Of a stretch of 64,000 bases of DNA, positions 50,962 to 60,273 are shown piece after piece. The translations under genes and the position numbers were made by a program. The notes below the pieces were generated by a model that did no database searches, was not told where the DNA came from, and saw only the letters and a list, made by a program, of their open reading frames with translations. How positions within the stretch are numbered: the stretch's first letter is position 1; each line of letters opens with the position of its first letter. The stretch lies in NCBI RefSeq assembly GCF_000521215.1, contig NZ_KI928919.1, positions 338,939 through 402,938 on the forward strand. The letters run 5' to 3'. This DNA comes from Labrenzia sp. DG1229 (GTDB lineage Bacteria > Pseudomonadota > Alphaproteobacteria > Rhizobiales > Stappiaceae).

Positions 50962-51726
50962 TCAGCCGCCGGATACCGGGGCAGCTGTCGCAAAAGAGGC
51001 GCTGGCTATTCCCTGTGTGTTTCGTTCCACCTCAAGCCGGGCAATCTTGCGATCGATTTCAGTGCGATCAAGCAGGCCGTGAATGTTATCGCGGCTCGGC
51101 ATCAACTCGGCGAAGTGCAGGTAGCGTTCCTGCGCGACGGTGTGCAATCGGCGTAGTTCAGCGAGTGGGTCTCCATGATCGTCAGCACGTATGTCGAGCC
51201 ACGGATGGTCGTCATCATGAACAATCTTCAGGGCTGCTGACTGGCGCCCGCGCTTGTCGCCTCCCGCAGTCTCGGCTGCTTCCATGGCAGTCAATAATCT
51301 TTGTTCGAGCGGCAATGTAATGTTTGCCTGATAAGTTTCCATCGCAGCCTCAACCACTTGTGGTCCGGCGAGCATGTTTCCTGCAACGGTAACACCGTCC
51401 GCGACAAGGTGGCCGCACCAGCTGACACATTTTTCGCCGGTAAAGGCGGCTGTGAGGCCGTTGGCGTCTATCAGATGGATTTGCCGGGAATGGGCTCCCT
51501 GGTCGCGGCCAACGACGGTATCGATTACCTCTTGCGCCGACTTTCCGGAACGAAGCATGATCAACCCTTCCGTTCCGTAGATCGGGCTGACAAGTGCCTG
51601 TGTGGCAATTGCCCCGACACGGCCAGCAAGGTGTGGAACGACGGCCCCTGCAGCAAAAAACCGGCTGGCGACAGCGACCCCGTAATGTCCTGTCCCGTTG
51701 TCTTGGGCGACAATCGAAAATGTCAT
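50962..51726 (-). CDS. DUF1028-family protein (Ntn-hydrolase-like)
   Basis: This 254-residue protein begins MTFSIVAQDNGTGHYGVAVASRFFAAGAVVPHLAGRVGAIATQA, the DUF1028 signature. It has ADGVTVAGNMLAGPQVVEAAMETYQA and GGDKRGRQSAALKIV, where DUF1028 keeps a GGD-R-G-QSAAL block. The family resembles Ntn hydrolases and is often found with gamma-glutamyltransferase and peptide ABC transporters, as here. Its substrate is unknown. It is the last gene of the minus-strand operon, 16 bp after the GGT gene. Confidence 0.88.
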   Translation of the reverse strand: MTFSIVAQDNGTGHYGVAVASRFFAAGAVVPHLAGRVGAIATQALVSPIYGTEGLIMLRSGKSAQEVIDTVVGRDQGAHSRQIHLIDANGLTAAFTGEKCVSWCGHLVADGVTVAGNMLAGPQVVEAAMETYQANITLPLEQRLLTAMEAAETAGGDKRGRQSAALKIVHDDDHPWLDIRADDHGDPLAELRRLHTVAQERYLHFAELMPSRDNIHGLLDRTEIDRKIARLEVERNTQGIASASFATAAPVSGG

Positions 51727-51742
51727 CTCGCGTCCCTTCTTC

Positions 51743-53530
51743 TTATCGCCCGGCTGCGTAGGCCTGCATCAGGCGCGGGGTTGCGCCTGCGCGCAGGAGG
51801 CCACCAGGGTCACGTGCCGCCGCAGTCAGCCGACCAATCGTCCAGGCATCGGCAACTTCCACCGAATGACCCTGTTTCCTGAGGCTTGCAAGCGTGTCTG
51901 CGCCAAAACTCTCCTCCGCCATGATATGGCCCGGTTGTCGCTGACGCGGATGGAACGATGCTGGAAAGTGGGTGGTGTGAAACAGAGGCATATCGAGGGC
52001 TGCCTGAAGGTTCCCTTCGTGATGCACGAGCCGCAGGAAGAGGGCAAGTTGCCACTGATCCTGCTGGTCGCCACCCGGAGTGCCGAAGGCAAGTGCTGTA
52101 CCGTCCTCATGAAATGCAATGCTTGGTGTGAGGGTCGTGCGCGGACGTTTTCCCGGTGCGAGGGATCCTGGCAGTCCATCCTGAAGCCAGTACATCTGGG
52201 CGCGGGAGTTCAGTGCAAAGCCGAGACCGGGAATAATCGGGGATGACTGCAGCCAGCCACCGGACGGTGTTGCGGACACGATGTTACCCCACCGGTCTAT
52301 CACGTCGATATGAACGGTGTCGCCCCGCTTCTCGGACAGATGCGCCATCGTCGGTTCGTAAACACCGGATTCGGAAATTCCGGTTCCATTGATGACTTCC
52401 AGAGTGCGTTGGACCTGGGACTCGAAGCCGGGAATTGTGCCGGGAAGCAAATCGGCAGATGCAGTTTCGGAGATCAGGGATCGTCGGGCTGCGTTGTAGT
52501 CGTCCGACAAAAGAACGTTTAGCGGAACATCACAGAAATCAGGATCACCGTAGTAGGCTTCCCGGTCCGCAAAGGCAAGCTTCATGGCTTCGGTCACAAG
52601 GTGAACGAATTCCGGGCCGGACGGGTCGAGGGACGCGAGGTCGAATCCGCGCAAAAGAGATAGTGACTGAAGCAGGACCGGTCCCTGGCCCCAGGGGCCT
52701 GTTTTCAAAACAGTCCAGCCGTTGTAACCGGCGCTGACCGGGTCTTCGTAGGTGGCTGAATATCCGGAAAGATCATCAGTGGAAAGCACGGCCTTGTGTC
52801 GGGCTCCGGATCCGTCCAAGACTTCTGCGGTCTTCAGGTAGTTGCCGATCGCCTCGGCAATGAAGCCACGATAGAAGCAATCGCGGGCCGCATCGATCTG
52901 TTGTTCACGCCCGGACATGGCCTCAGATTCCTGCAGGAGCCTTGACCAGGTCTTGGCGAGAACAGGGTTCTTGAAATTCGAATCCGGGGCCGGCACAGCG
53001 CCACCGGGCACCCAGGTCTGATACGACGTTGGCCACTCGGTTTCGAAGAAATCCTTCAGTCCCGCGATTGTCGCGCTGACCCTCGGTAGCAGAGGATGCC
53101 CATGTTTCGCGTAGTGAATTGCCGGTTCCAGGACAGTTCTCAAAGGCAGAATACCATGGTCTCGCAGGAGCAGCATCCAGCCGTCAAAAGCACCGGGAAT
53201 GACAGTTGCAAGCAGGCCGTTGCCTGGAACCAGATCCAGATTTTCAGACCTGTAATGACCAATCGTTGCCGCAGCCGGGGCAGGTCCCTGTGCGCACAGG
53301 ACCTTGGTTTCATTCTGGCTTGCGTTGTGCAGCAGGATAGGCAGGTCGCCGCCGGGTCCATTCAGATGTGGTTCGACAACCTGAAGAGCCAGACCTGTGG
53401 CAACGGCTGCGTCGAACGCATTGCCGCCGAGTTCCAGCATGCGCATTCCCACTGCGGTGGCAATCCAGTGTGTCGACGTGACGACACCGAAGGTGCCTTT
53501 GATCTCGGGTCTGGTGGTAAAAGCTGTCAT
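51743..53530 (-). CDS. Gamma-glutamyltransferase-family protein
   Basis: This is a 595-residue Ntn-hydrolase precursor. The large-subunit part has GVVTSTHWIATAVGMRMLELGGNAFDAAVATGLALQVVEPHLNGPGGDLPIL (gamma-glutamyl pocket). The autocleavage site is RGDTVHIDVIDRWGNIVSATPSGGW, whose Thr would become the new N-terminal nucleophile. The small subunit has GTPGGDQQDQWQLALFLRLVHH. No signal peptide is visible, so it is probably cytosolic, unlike secreted GGT, and suited to peptides brought in by the adjacent ABC transporter. Confidence 0.9.
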   Translation of the reverse strand: MTAFTTRPEIKGTFGVVTSTHWIATAVGMRMLELGGNAFDAAVATGLALQVVEPHLNGPGGDLPILLHNASQNETKVLCAQGPAPAAATIGHYRSENLDLVPGNGLLATVIPGAFDGWMLLLRDHGILPLRTVLEPAIHYAKHGHPLLPRVSATIAGLKDFFETEWPTSYQTWVPGGAVPAPDSNFKNPVLAKTWSRLLQESEAMSGREQQIDAARDCFYRGFIAEAIGNYLKTAEVLDGSGARHKAVLSTDDLSGYSATYEDPVSAGYNGWTVLKTGPWGQGPVLLQSLSLLRGFDLASLDPSGPEFVHLVTEAMKLAFADREAYYGDPDFCDVPLNVLLSDDYNAARRSLISETASADLLPGTIPGFESQVQRTLEVINGTGISESGVYEPTMAHLSEKRGDTVHIDVIDRWGNIVSATPSGGWLQSSPIIPGLGFALNSRAQMYWLQDGLPGSLAPGKRPRTTLTPSIAFHEDGTALAFGTPGGDQQDQWQLALFLRLVHHEGNLQAALDMPLFHTTHFPASFHPRQRQPGHIMAEESFGADTLASLRKQGHSVEVADAWTIGRLTAAARDPGGLLRAGATPRLMQAYAAGR

Positions 53531-53565
53531 ATGGAAATCCGGGTTTGAGCGTTTCCAGGGTGTTC

Positions 53566-54447
53566 TTATGTTTCTCGGGGATCGAGCGCGTCGCGCAACC
53601 CGTCACCCAAAAGGTTGAAGCCGAGGACCACCAGAAAGATTGCAATGCCTGGCCACATTGCCATCCAGGGAGCCTGGGTCATGAAATTCTTGGCGACATT
53701 CAGCATTGATCCCCAGCTGGGTGCCGGAGGCTGCTGGCCGAGCCCGAGAAACGACAGACTTGCTTCCGCAATGATTGCGGTTGCGATTGTCAGGGTCGCC
53801 TGGACGAGAATTGGTGCGAAAACATTTGGCAGGATGTAGCGCATCAGTATGATCGGGGTTGGAAGACCGATCGCATGTGCTCCCTCGACATAGTCTTCCG
53901 TCTTGACTGCCAGAACTTCGCCTCGGGTCAGTCGAATGAAAATCGGCATTGCCGACAGCCCGATCGCAATCATCGCGTTGGTCAGGCTCGGACCCAGGAA
54001 CGCGGCAAGCGCGATCGCCAGGATCAGGAATGGTGTCGCAAGCAGAGCATCTGTCGCGCGCGATATGATCTGGTCAATCCAGCCGCCGAAATAGCCTGAA
54101 ATCAATCCGAACGGTACACCGACCGAGACGGCGATCAATACTGAGACCACGCCGGCAAGCAGCGACGCCTGTGCGCCCCAGATCATCCTGGAGAGGATGT
54201 CACGGCCGAGTTCGTCGGTGCCAAGCCAATGTGCCGCGGAGGGGGCATTGCGAATGGCACCCCAACTGGTCGCCGTCGGGTTGGCAATCGGCAACAGGGG
54301 GGCAAGGATGGCAATCGAAATGAAAAACACAACCAGCAGAAAGCCGACAAAGGCACTTTTGTTGGCCTTGAGCTTGTTCCAGGCCCGGTTTCCCGATCGT
54401 GGCTGCTCTTCAGAACCGGCAGCAGGGATATCGACAGCGGCGCTCAC
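53566..54447 (-). CDS. Peptide ABC transporter permease, DppC-like
   Basis: This 293-residue inner-membrane permease has about six helices and the binding-protein-dependent transport (EAA) loop EDYVEGAHAIGLPTPIILMRYILPNVFAPIL. The N-terminal HWLGTDELGRDILSRMIWGAQASLL is typical of DppC/OppC. The start is GTG 54447, overlapping the dppB-like stop by four bases; the open frame upstream to 54531 is antisense-free but not needed. Confidence 0.92.
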   Translation of the reverse strand: MSAAVDIPAAGSEEQPRSGNRAWNKLKANKSAFVGFLLVVFFISIAILAPLLPIANPTATSWGAIRNAPSAAHWLGTDELGRDILSRMIWGAQASLLAGVVSVLIAVSVGVPFGLISGYFGGWIDQIISRATDALLATPFLILAIALAAFLGPSLTNAMIAIGLSAMPIFIRLTRGEVLAVKTEDYVEGAHAIGLPTPIILMRYILPNVFAPILVQATLTIATAIIAEASLSFLGLGQQPPAPSWGSMLNVAKNFMTQAPWMAMWPGIAIFLVVLGFNLLGDGLRDALDPRET

Positions 54448-55391
54448 AATGCGGTCCTCATCCGTGGATTCAGGAAGAAATACAGGACGTCGGCGACAAG
54501 ATTCATGAGGATGAAGCCAACGGCAGTGCACATGACGACACCCTGGACGACTGCGTAATCCCGCGTGAAGACGGCGTCGACGATGAGTTTTCCGAATCCG
54601 GGAATGGTGAATATCTGCTCGGTAAGGACTGCTCCTGCGAGCAGTTCGCCAAACAAAAGGGCGCTCAGGGTCACGATGGGAAGCAGCGCGTTTCGGAAGG
54701 CATGCTTCAGCACAACGACGCTTTCCTGCAGCCCTTTTGCCCTTGCCGTGCGGACATAGTCTGCCCGAAGGATTCCGAGCATTGCAGAACGCGTGTGTCG
54801 CATCAGCGTTGCCGCCAGTGCTGTGCCGAGGACAAAGGCCGGCATGATCATGGTTTCAAGGGACCGGACAGGATCGACGAAAGGAGATTCATAACCGGAT
54901 GCCGGAAGCCAGCCGAGATTGACCGAAACAAGCATGATCAGCATGATGCCCAGCCAGAAGTTTGGTATCGACAGGCCGGAAAGCGCAATCATGTTTGCGG
55001 CATAGTCGATCGCAGTACCTTTCTTGACTGCGGAAATAATGCCGGCGGGTATACCGATAATCATCGCGATGAACATAGCCATTACGGCCAACTGGATTGT
55101 CACCGGCAACTTGTCTGCGATGAGTTCCAGAACAGGTTGGTTGGTCCGAAGCGAAATTCCGAAGTCTCCCTGCAACATGGCGCTGATCCAATAAAAATAC
55201 TGCGTCAGGATCGGCTTGTTGAGATGATACTTTTCCCGGATAAACGCCAGTGTTTCCGGGTCGCGTTCTTCTCCTGCCAGAACCAGTGCCGGATCTCCGG
55301 GAAGAAGTTTCTGCAGGAAAAAGACGAACACCGAGACCAGGACAATGGTCGGAATGGCTATTGCCAGTCGTCTTGCGATGAAAGACAGCAT
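54444..55391 (-). CDS. Peptide ABC transporter permease, DppB-like
   Basis: This 315-residue permease starts MLSFIARRLAIAIPTIVLVSVFVFFLQKLLPGDPA, the DppB-type N terminus. It has the periplasmic loop before LPVTIQLAVMAMFIAMIIGIPAG and the EAA loop ADYVRTARAKGLQESVVVLKHAFRNALLPIVT. It pairs with the DppC-like permease downstream and contacts both ATPases. Confidence 0.93.
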   Translation of the reverse strand: MLSFIARRLAIAIPTIVLVSVFVFFLQKLLPGDPALVLAGEERDPETLAFIREKYHLNKPILTQYFYWISAMLQGDFGISLRTNQPVLELIADKLPVTIQLAVMAMFIAMIIGIPAGIISAVKKGTAIDYAANMIALSGLSIPNFWLGIMLIMLVSVNLGWLPASGYESPFVDPVRSLETMIMPAFVLGTALAATLMRHTRSAMLGILRADYVRTARAKGLQESVVVLKHAFRNALLPIVTLSALLFGELLAGAVLTEQIFTIPGFGKLIVDAVFTRDYAVVQGVVMCTAVGFILMNLVADVLYFFLNPRMRTAL

Positions 55392-55452
55392 TTTTGGGTT
55401 CCGCCCGTGACCGGGGCCCGGCGAAAATGCCGGGACCCTTGATTTTCTGGTC

Positions 55453-56958
55453 TTACTTGAACTTCACGTTCTCCAGACGGATCATGCCATCCGGATACGG
55501 GGTGAAGCCTTCCAGCTTGTCCGAAAGCGCCCAGATCCAGGTGACGTGGTAGAGATAGATGAGCGGCATGTCCGCATTCAGGATGTCACGCGCCGCATCA
55601 TACTTCTCCTTGCGGATTTCCAGGTCCGTAGATGTTCGGGCAGCGTCCAGAAGGGCGTCTATCTCCGGATTGCAATACTTGCTGTCATTGATACCGCCCT
55701 CGCAGGTCACAAACTGATGTATGTTACCGTCCGGGTCCACGCGTCCCGACCATCCGATCTGGCTCGCCTGGTAATCGCCCGCAGACTGGTCCGACAGAAG
55801 GCTGGCAAACTCCATCGACTTCAGCTTGACATTGAAACCGGCTTCCGCGGCCATGGCCTGAACAACCTGCATGAGCTGTGTTTGAACCGGGTTGTTCGCG
55901 ACCTGCACTTCAACATCAAGGCTGTCATGACCGGCTTCTTTCAAGAGAGCCTTTGCCTTCTCGACGTCTCTAGCCGGAACCGGATGGTCCTTGTCGTACC
56001 AGGGGCTTGTCGGCGGGAAGGGCTGGTTGCCAGGTGCGAATGCACCTTCAAAGACGACCTGGTTGATTGCGTCGCGGTCAAGAGCGAGGCTGAATGCTTC
56101 TCGAATTCTTGCGTCCTGGCCGACCGGATTGTTGGCGCGGTCACCGTTGCCGACATTTACCGTAATGCCCTGATATCCAAGGCTGACTGCCTCTTCGTAT
56201 TGAAGGGAATCGTCACCTTTCACCGAAGTCGCATCTGTTGCCGCCAGACGCTCGAGCATATCAAGATCGCCGGAGCGCAGATTTGCCAGGCGGACGGTCG
56301 TGTCCGGAATAGGCAGGAAGGTGACCTTGTCGAAATTGATGGCGTCCGCATTCCAATAGTCGCCAAACTTCTCGAGCACGATCCTGTCTTGCGCGATCCT
56401 TTCTGAGAATTTGAAAGGACCGGAGCATATCGGATTTGCACCGAAATCCACACCGGCTGCGGCAGCGGCTGTTGGTGACAGCATCATGCCGGACCGGTCG
56501 GCAAATTGTGCCAGAAGGGTCGCGTCGGGCCCTTTCAGCTTGAACTGCACCTGGTGCGGGCCCGTGACCTCAACGGACTGAATTGTTTTGACTTCACTCT
56601 TGCGCCGGCTTTCCGGCAGGTTCTGGGAGCGGTCGATATTGGCCTTGACCGCTTCAGCATCAAACGGTGTGCCATCGTGAAACGTGACGTCGTCACGCAG
56701 GTCCATCGTCAGTGTCAGGCCGCCGTCTGACCATGACCAGCCGGTCGCAAGTTGAGGAACGATTTCGAGATCCGGCGTGATGTCGACCAACTTGTCGCAC
56801 AAGGACGCATAGACGATACGGCCGACAAATGTCCGCGATTGATCCGGGTCGAGAACGTCAGGATCTTCCTGCAGGCCGATGCGAAGGTCTGCCGCCATGG
56901 CAGGAGCGATTACCGTCGAGGCACTGAGGAGCAGTGCAGCTAGGAGAGATTTACGCAT
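55453..56958 (-). CDS. Peptide ABC transporter substrate-binding protein (SBP_bac_5)
   Basis: This 501-residue periplasmic protein has a signal peptide ([22 protein letters not shown]) and the SBP_bac_5 fold: LATGWSWSDGGLTLTMDLRDDVTFHDGTPFDAEAVKANIDRS, FADRSGMMLSPTAAAAAG and GSGPFKF-like ICSGPFKFSERIAQD. Ligand type (peptide, gamma-glutamyl peptide or other) cannot be fixed by sequence. The ATG at 56958 overlaps the end of the upstream ATPase gene by eight bases. Confidence 0.92.
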   Translation of the reverse strand: MRKSLLAALLLSASTVIAPAMAADLRIGLQEDPDVLDPDQSRTFVGRIVYASLCDKLVDITPDLEIVPQLATGWSWSDGGLTLTMDLRDDVTFHDGTPFDAEAVKANIDRSQNLPESRRKSEVKTIQSVEVTGPHQVQFKLKGPDATLLAQFADRSGMMLSPTAAAAAGVDFGANPICSGPFKFSERIAQDRIVLEKFGDYWNADAINFDKVTFLPIPDTTVRLANLRSGDLDMLERLAATDATSVKGDDSLQYEEAVSLGYQGITVNVGNGDRANNPVGQDARIREAFSLALDRDAINQVVFEGAFAPGNQPFPPTSPWYDKDHPVPARDVEKAKALLKEAGHDSLDVEVQVANNPVQTQLMQVVQAMAAEAGFNVKLKSMEFASLLSDQSAGDYQASQIGWSGRVDPDGNIHQFVTCEGGINDSKYCNPEIDALLDAARTSTDLEIRKEKYDAARDILNADMPLIYLYHVTWIWALSDKLEGFTPYPDGMIRLENVKFK

Positions 56959-58090
56959 TTTTGTCTTTCCTCTGGGTGGTGGTGACAGCGGGGGAGGAGG
57001 ATGGGCCATTCGACTTTTTTTTCCGGCTCCACTCCCGGTAAAGGGAAAATCGTTTCGCAGTGGCCACGCTTCGGGGCGGCTCTTGTTTTTGTCGGGTCCG
57101 GTCTTCGGCGATCTTCTGCCAGTGATGACAGGCCACCTGGCGCGTTCCGTCCGCGGTTTGGAGCCGGGGGCGGTCAATTCCGCACTGTTCGTCAGCCAGG
57201 CCGCATCGCGTGTGGAAGCGGCATCCTGATGGAGGGTTCAGCGGAGATGGGATATCTCCGGGAAGATCAGCATGCATCGCGCGCATGCCGGGAGCAGGCA
57301 CGGGAATCGCGCGCATCAGCGCCTGGGTATAAGGATGACGGGGAGCGCCATAGACGGTCTCCGTATCGCCGATCTCGACGACTTCGCCGAGATACATGAC
57401 CGCAACCCGGTCGCTCATGTGACGGATGACGGCAAGATCATGAGCGATCAGGATCAGGGTCAGGTTGAATTCGGACTTCAGGTCTTCAAGCAGGTTGATG
57501 ACCTGCGCCTGTACGGAAACATCGAGTGCGGAGACCGGCTCGTCGGCAACGATCACACTTGGATCGCTTGCCAGTGCACGGGCGATGCCGATGCGCTGCC
57601 GCTGACCGCCCGAAAACTCGTGCGGGTATCGGTCCGCCATGCTCGAACGAAGGCCGACCCTTTGCAGCAGGCCGGCAACCTTCTGCCGTCGGATGGTCTT
57701 GTTGTCCTGCGTGTGGACCGTCAGTGGTTCTTCAACGATTGCACCGACCGTCATTCTCGGATTGAGCGATGAAAACGGATCCTGAAAAACGAATTGCAAG
57801 TCCTTGCGCAGGCGACGCATGTCGCGTGCAGGAAGATGCGCAATGTCATTCCCTTCGTACAGAACCTGACCTTTCGTCGGTTCAAGGAGACGGACAAGGG
57901 TTCGGGCAAGTGTGGATTTTCCGCATCCGCTTTCACCCACGATTGCAAGCGTCTCGCCGCGTCTGACAGTCAGGTCTACGCCGTCGACGGCCCTGACAAA
58001 TGTTCTTTGCTGGAACAGGCCGCCACCTCGCGTGAACGTGCGTCCGACCCCGCGCGCTTCCAAAATGGTGTCCTGAGCGAAGTGTTTCAT
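56951..58090 (-). CDS. Peptide ABC transporter ATP-binding protein, DppF-like
   Basis: This 379-residue ATPase has Walker [17 protein letters not shown]-loop [17 protein letters not shown], signature [16 protein letters not shown] and Walker [15 protein letters not shown]. The C-terminal oligopeptide extension has [14 protein letters not shown], the Cys-rich motif that in this family can hold an iron-sulphur cluster. The last 55 residues ([16 protein letters not shown] onwards) are an extra basic tail overlapping the binding-protein gene. Its ATG overlaps the upstream stop (ATGA). Confidence 0.92.
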   Translation of the reverse strand: MKHFAQDTILEARGVGRTFTRGGGLFQQRTFVRAVDGVDLTVRRGETLAIVGESGCGKSTLARTLVRLLEPTKGQVLYEGNDIAHLPARDMRRLRKDLQFVFQDPFSSLNPRMTVGAIVEEPLTVHTQDNKTIRRQKVAGLLQRVGLRSSMADRYPHEFSGGQRQRIGIARALASDPSVIVADEPVSALDVSVQAQVINLLEDLKSEFNLTLILIAHDLAVIRHMSDRVAVMYLGEVVEIGDTETVYGAPRHPYTQALMRAIPVPAPGMRAMHADLPGDIPSPLNPPSGCRFHTRCGLADEQCGIDRPRLQTADGTRQVACHHWQKIAEDRTRQKQEPPRSVATAKRFSLYREWSRKKKSNGPSSSPAVTTTQRKDKNA

Positions 58091-59112
58091 AACGCTTCCG
58101 CCAAATGGTTTTCGAGTGGTGCGAGGTGACAGGCCGCCAGGTGCCTGTCCGAGACTGCCGTCAGTGCAGGAGCCTGCGCCTCACAGGTTCTTGTCGTGAA
58201 CGGGCAGCGAGGTGCAAAGCGGCAACCGGATGGCATCCTGTCGATTGTCGGAACCATCCCGGCGATCGTTGTCAGACGGTTCTGCCGCTCTCCGAGAGAG
58301 GGCAGGGAGCTCATCAGGCCGATTGTGTAAGGATGCTGCGGGTCGTCGAAAATGGCCTGAACCGTTCCTTGCTCAACAATTTTCCCGGCATACATCACAG
58401 CAACCTGATCGGCGACTTCGGCAACAACACCGAGGTCATGCGTGATCATGATCAGGGCGGTCCCGGTTTCCTCCTGAAGCGTTCTCATGAGATCGAGGAT
58501 CTGTGCCTGAATGGTCACGTCGAGCGCGGTTGTCGGTTCGTCGGCGATCAGCAGGTCAGGGTCATTGGCAAGTGCCATGGCTATCATCACCCGCTGCCGC
58601 ATGCCGCCGGAAAGCTGATGGGGATAGTCGTCGAGCCTTTCAGATGCGGCAGGTATTTTCACCCGTTCCAGCATTTCCAGCGCTCTGCGGCGCGCATCTG
58701 ACGGACTGATCGCCCTGTGACGGAGCACACCTTCGGCGATCTGGTCTCCGATACGAAAAGAAGGGTTCAGCGACGTCATGGGTTCCTGGAAGATCATCGC
58801 CATACGATCACCACGCAAATCCGCACGGGTTTTTGCAGGTAAGGACAGCAAGTCCTTCTGATCGAACGAGATGCGCCCGCTTGCGATCTCCGCCGGAGGC
58901 ATCGGCAAGAGGCCCATAAGTGCGAGCGCGGAGATGGATTTGCCACATCCGCTCTCTCCAACGATGCAAAGGGTCTCGCCGCGGTCGACACCAAATGAAA
59001 TGCCGTCAACCGTGTTTTCCGTCGCGTTTTTGAAGCGAATTGCAAGGTTTTCGACCGTCAGCAGACGCGACCTGGTGGTAATGTCCGATTGTATTTCGAG
59101 GCTCTCAACCAT
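58087..59112 (-). CDS. Peptide ABC transporter ATP-binding protein, DppD-like
   Basis: This 341-residue ATPase has Walker [36 protein letters not shown], signature [16 protein letters not shown] and Walker [15 protein letters not shown], plus the oligopeptide C-terminal [14 protein letters not shown]. It overlaps both the GntR gene end (eight bases) and the next ATPase gene (ATGA), so the operon is tightly coupled. Confidence 0.93.
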   Translation of the reverse strand: MVESLEIQSDITTRSRLLTVENLAIRFKNATENTVDGISFGVDRGETLCIVGESGCGKSISALALMGLLPMPPAEIASGRISFDQKDLLSLPAKTRADLRGDRMAMIFQEPMTSLNPSFRIGDQIAEGVLRHRAISPSDARRRALEMLERVKIPAASERLDDYPHQLSGGMRQRVMIAMALANDPDLLIADEPTTALDVTIQAQILDLMRTLQEETGTALIMITHDLGVVAEVADQVAVMYAGKIVEQGTVQAIFDDPQHPYTIGLMSSLPSLGERQNRLTTIAGMVPTIDRMPSGCRFAPRCPFTTRTCEAQAPALTAVSDRHLAACHLAPLENHLAEAL

Positions 59113-59815
59113 TGTCGGCAGTTTCCGATGTCTGGAAAAGCAGCCGTTCCTGGAGAGTCAGGAGATGCTGACGCATCAGGCGTTCGGCGGAGACCGGATC
59201 GTGACGTTCGATGGCATCGACAATATCGGTATGTTGTGCCTTGTACTGCGAGACCGTTTCGCGGGTTCGCAGGGCTTCGCGTACATGACGCCAGCTTTCG
59301 TTCTGCCGCATGCGGTCGACGACGTCGAAGAGTGCCAGAAACAGGGCGTTGCCGGCGGCTTTTGCAATTGCCCGGTGGAGGGCACCGTCCCACAATTCTC
59401 GGCCGTCCATGTCGTGGGCTTCGCCGACCTTGTCCGCGATGTGACGCATCTGGGCGATGTCCTGCGAGGTTGCCCGGATGGCGGCCAGTTGCGCCAGGGC
59501 CGGTTCCAGGCGAAGGCGCACTTCCATGACTTCGAGCATATTGCTCATTTCCGGAAGTTTGCTGAGTTGCTGGTCGCCTTCACTCGGTTTGGAGCCGATA
59601 AACGTACCGGCACCCTGCCGGCGCCAGATGAACCCCTCCGTTTCAAGCACTTCCAGCGCCCGCCGAACGGCGCGCCGTCCGACACCAATTTGCTCGGAAA
59701 GGTCTCGTTCCGTCGGCAGCTGGCGCACGCCGTCCAATGCCAGTTGATCGACGAGAATACGCAGACGTTCCAGAGCCAGGCTGGAGTTGCGCTGAGTTGG
59801 ACGATCTTCTGTCAT
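59105..59815 (-). CDS. GntR-family (FadR/FCD subfamily) regulator
   Basis: This 236-residue regulator has an N-terminal winged helix (QLPTERDLSEQIGVGRRAVRRALEVLETEGFIWRRQGAGTFIG) and a C-terminal FCD ligand domain (MLEVMEVRLRLEPALAQLAAIRA, ELWDGALHRAIAKAAGNALFLALFDVV, HTDIVDAIERHDPVSAERLMRQHL). It is the first gene of the operon, translationally coupled to the DppD-like gene. An 18-bp inverted repeat just upstream is a probable autoregulatory operator. The frame continues upstream of 59815 to 60100 through AT-rich DNA but without a supported start. Confidence 0.92.
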   Translation of the reverse strand: MTEDRPTQRNSSLALERLRILVDQLALDGVRQLPTERDLSEQIGVGRRAVRRALEVLETEGFIWRRQGAGTFIGSKPSEGDQQLSKLPEMSNMLEVMEVRLRLEPALAQLAAIRATSQDIAQMRHIADKVGEAHDMDGRELWDGALHRAIAKAAGNALFLALFDVVDRMRQNESWRHVREALRTRETVSQYKAQHTDIVDAIERHDPVSAERLMRQHLLTLQERLLFQTSETADNG

Positions 59816-59833
59816 GGTACGATCTTCGTGTGG

Positions 59834-59851
59834 AACCAATTTGAATTGGTT
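59834..59851. promoter_or_regulatory. Candidate operator of the GntR/FCD regulator
   Basis: AACCAATT-TG-AATTGGTT is a perfect inverted repeat with a two-base centre, ending 18 bp before the regulator start codon. FadR-type GntR proteins usually bind such dyads (consensus with T-G-G-T). It could repress the whole peptide operon. Confidence 0.65.
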
Positions 59852-60201
59852 ACATAATTTGTCCCTTTTTTCACATTTGCAACAACTTCGAACGCAAAAA
59901 TTGGAAAGGAAACGAAATTTTCCCATAACTATGAACATAAGTATCGGAAAAATAACAAAATTTTTGTTTTGAAAAATGTTCCTGATTGTCGGTTTGCAGC
60001 AGCACTGAAACAAGAATCTTTGCCTTTCCAGGCTCGCATTGGGGAAATTGGTCTCTAAACCAGGCGTACGTTTGTCCTGAAGACGTGCATGGTCGCCCAA
60101 TGACCGGTCGTTTTACGATTTTGCTCAAGGGGGCGGGTTTTCTTTTGAATTTTGACGCGGTTTGTGGCGGGAGATTTGAATGACGGGCGAAGATTGTATT
60201 T

Positions 60202-60219
60202 GAAATGTTATAAAATTAC
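60202..60219. promoter_or_regulatory. Weak Zur-like site upstream of the second ABC transporter
   Basis: GAAATGTTATAAAATTAC has a left half that fits the GAAATGTTATA half of the classical Zur box, but the right half matches only partly. It is 55 bp before the presumed start of the binding-protein gene. This is low-confidence pattern matching. Confidence 0.3.
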
Positions 60220-60273
60220 GTCTAGGCATTGCTGTGCCAGTTATTCATGTTTTCAAGTGTTTTGGAGACCACC

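Larger units (their letters stand above)
59816..60273. other. Divergent intergenic region between two ABC transporter operons
   Basis: This stretch of about 458 bp has no supported gene. It is AT-rich between 59850 and 59980, carries the GntR operator near the left end, and has a weak Zur-like site (60202-60219) near the right end. The long minus-strand frame through it is an open-frame extension of the GntR gene only. Confidence 0.6.

Noticed and set aside
50612-51082. 156-residue frame overlapping the pdxA remnant
   Set aside because: Ser/Arg-rich shadow frame with no PdxA similarity; the remnant is in the other frame.
54399-55442. 347-residue plus-strand frame
   Set aside because: Antisense to the DppB/DppC permease genes; Cys/His/Asp-rich composition typical of a shadow frame.
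58871-59857. 328-residue plus-strand frame
   Set aside because: Antisense to the GntR and DppD genes; no domain seen.
59816-60100. N-terminal extension of the GntR protein to 60100
   Set aside because: Encoded by AT-rich promoter DNA containing the operator; Cys/Phe-rich and unlike any GntR N terminus.
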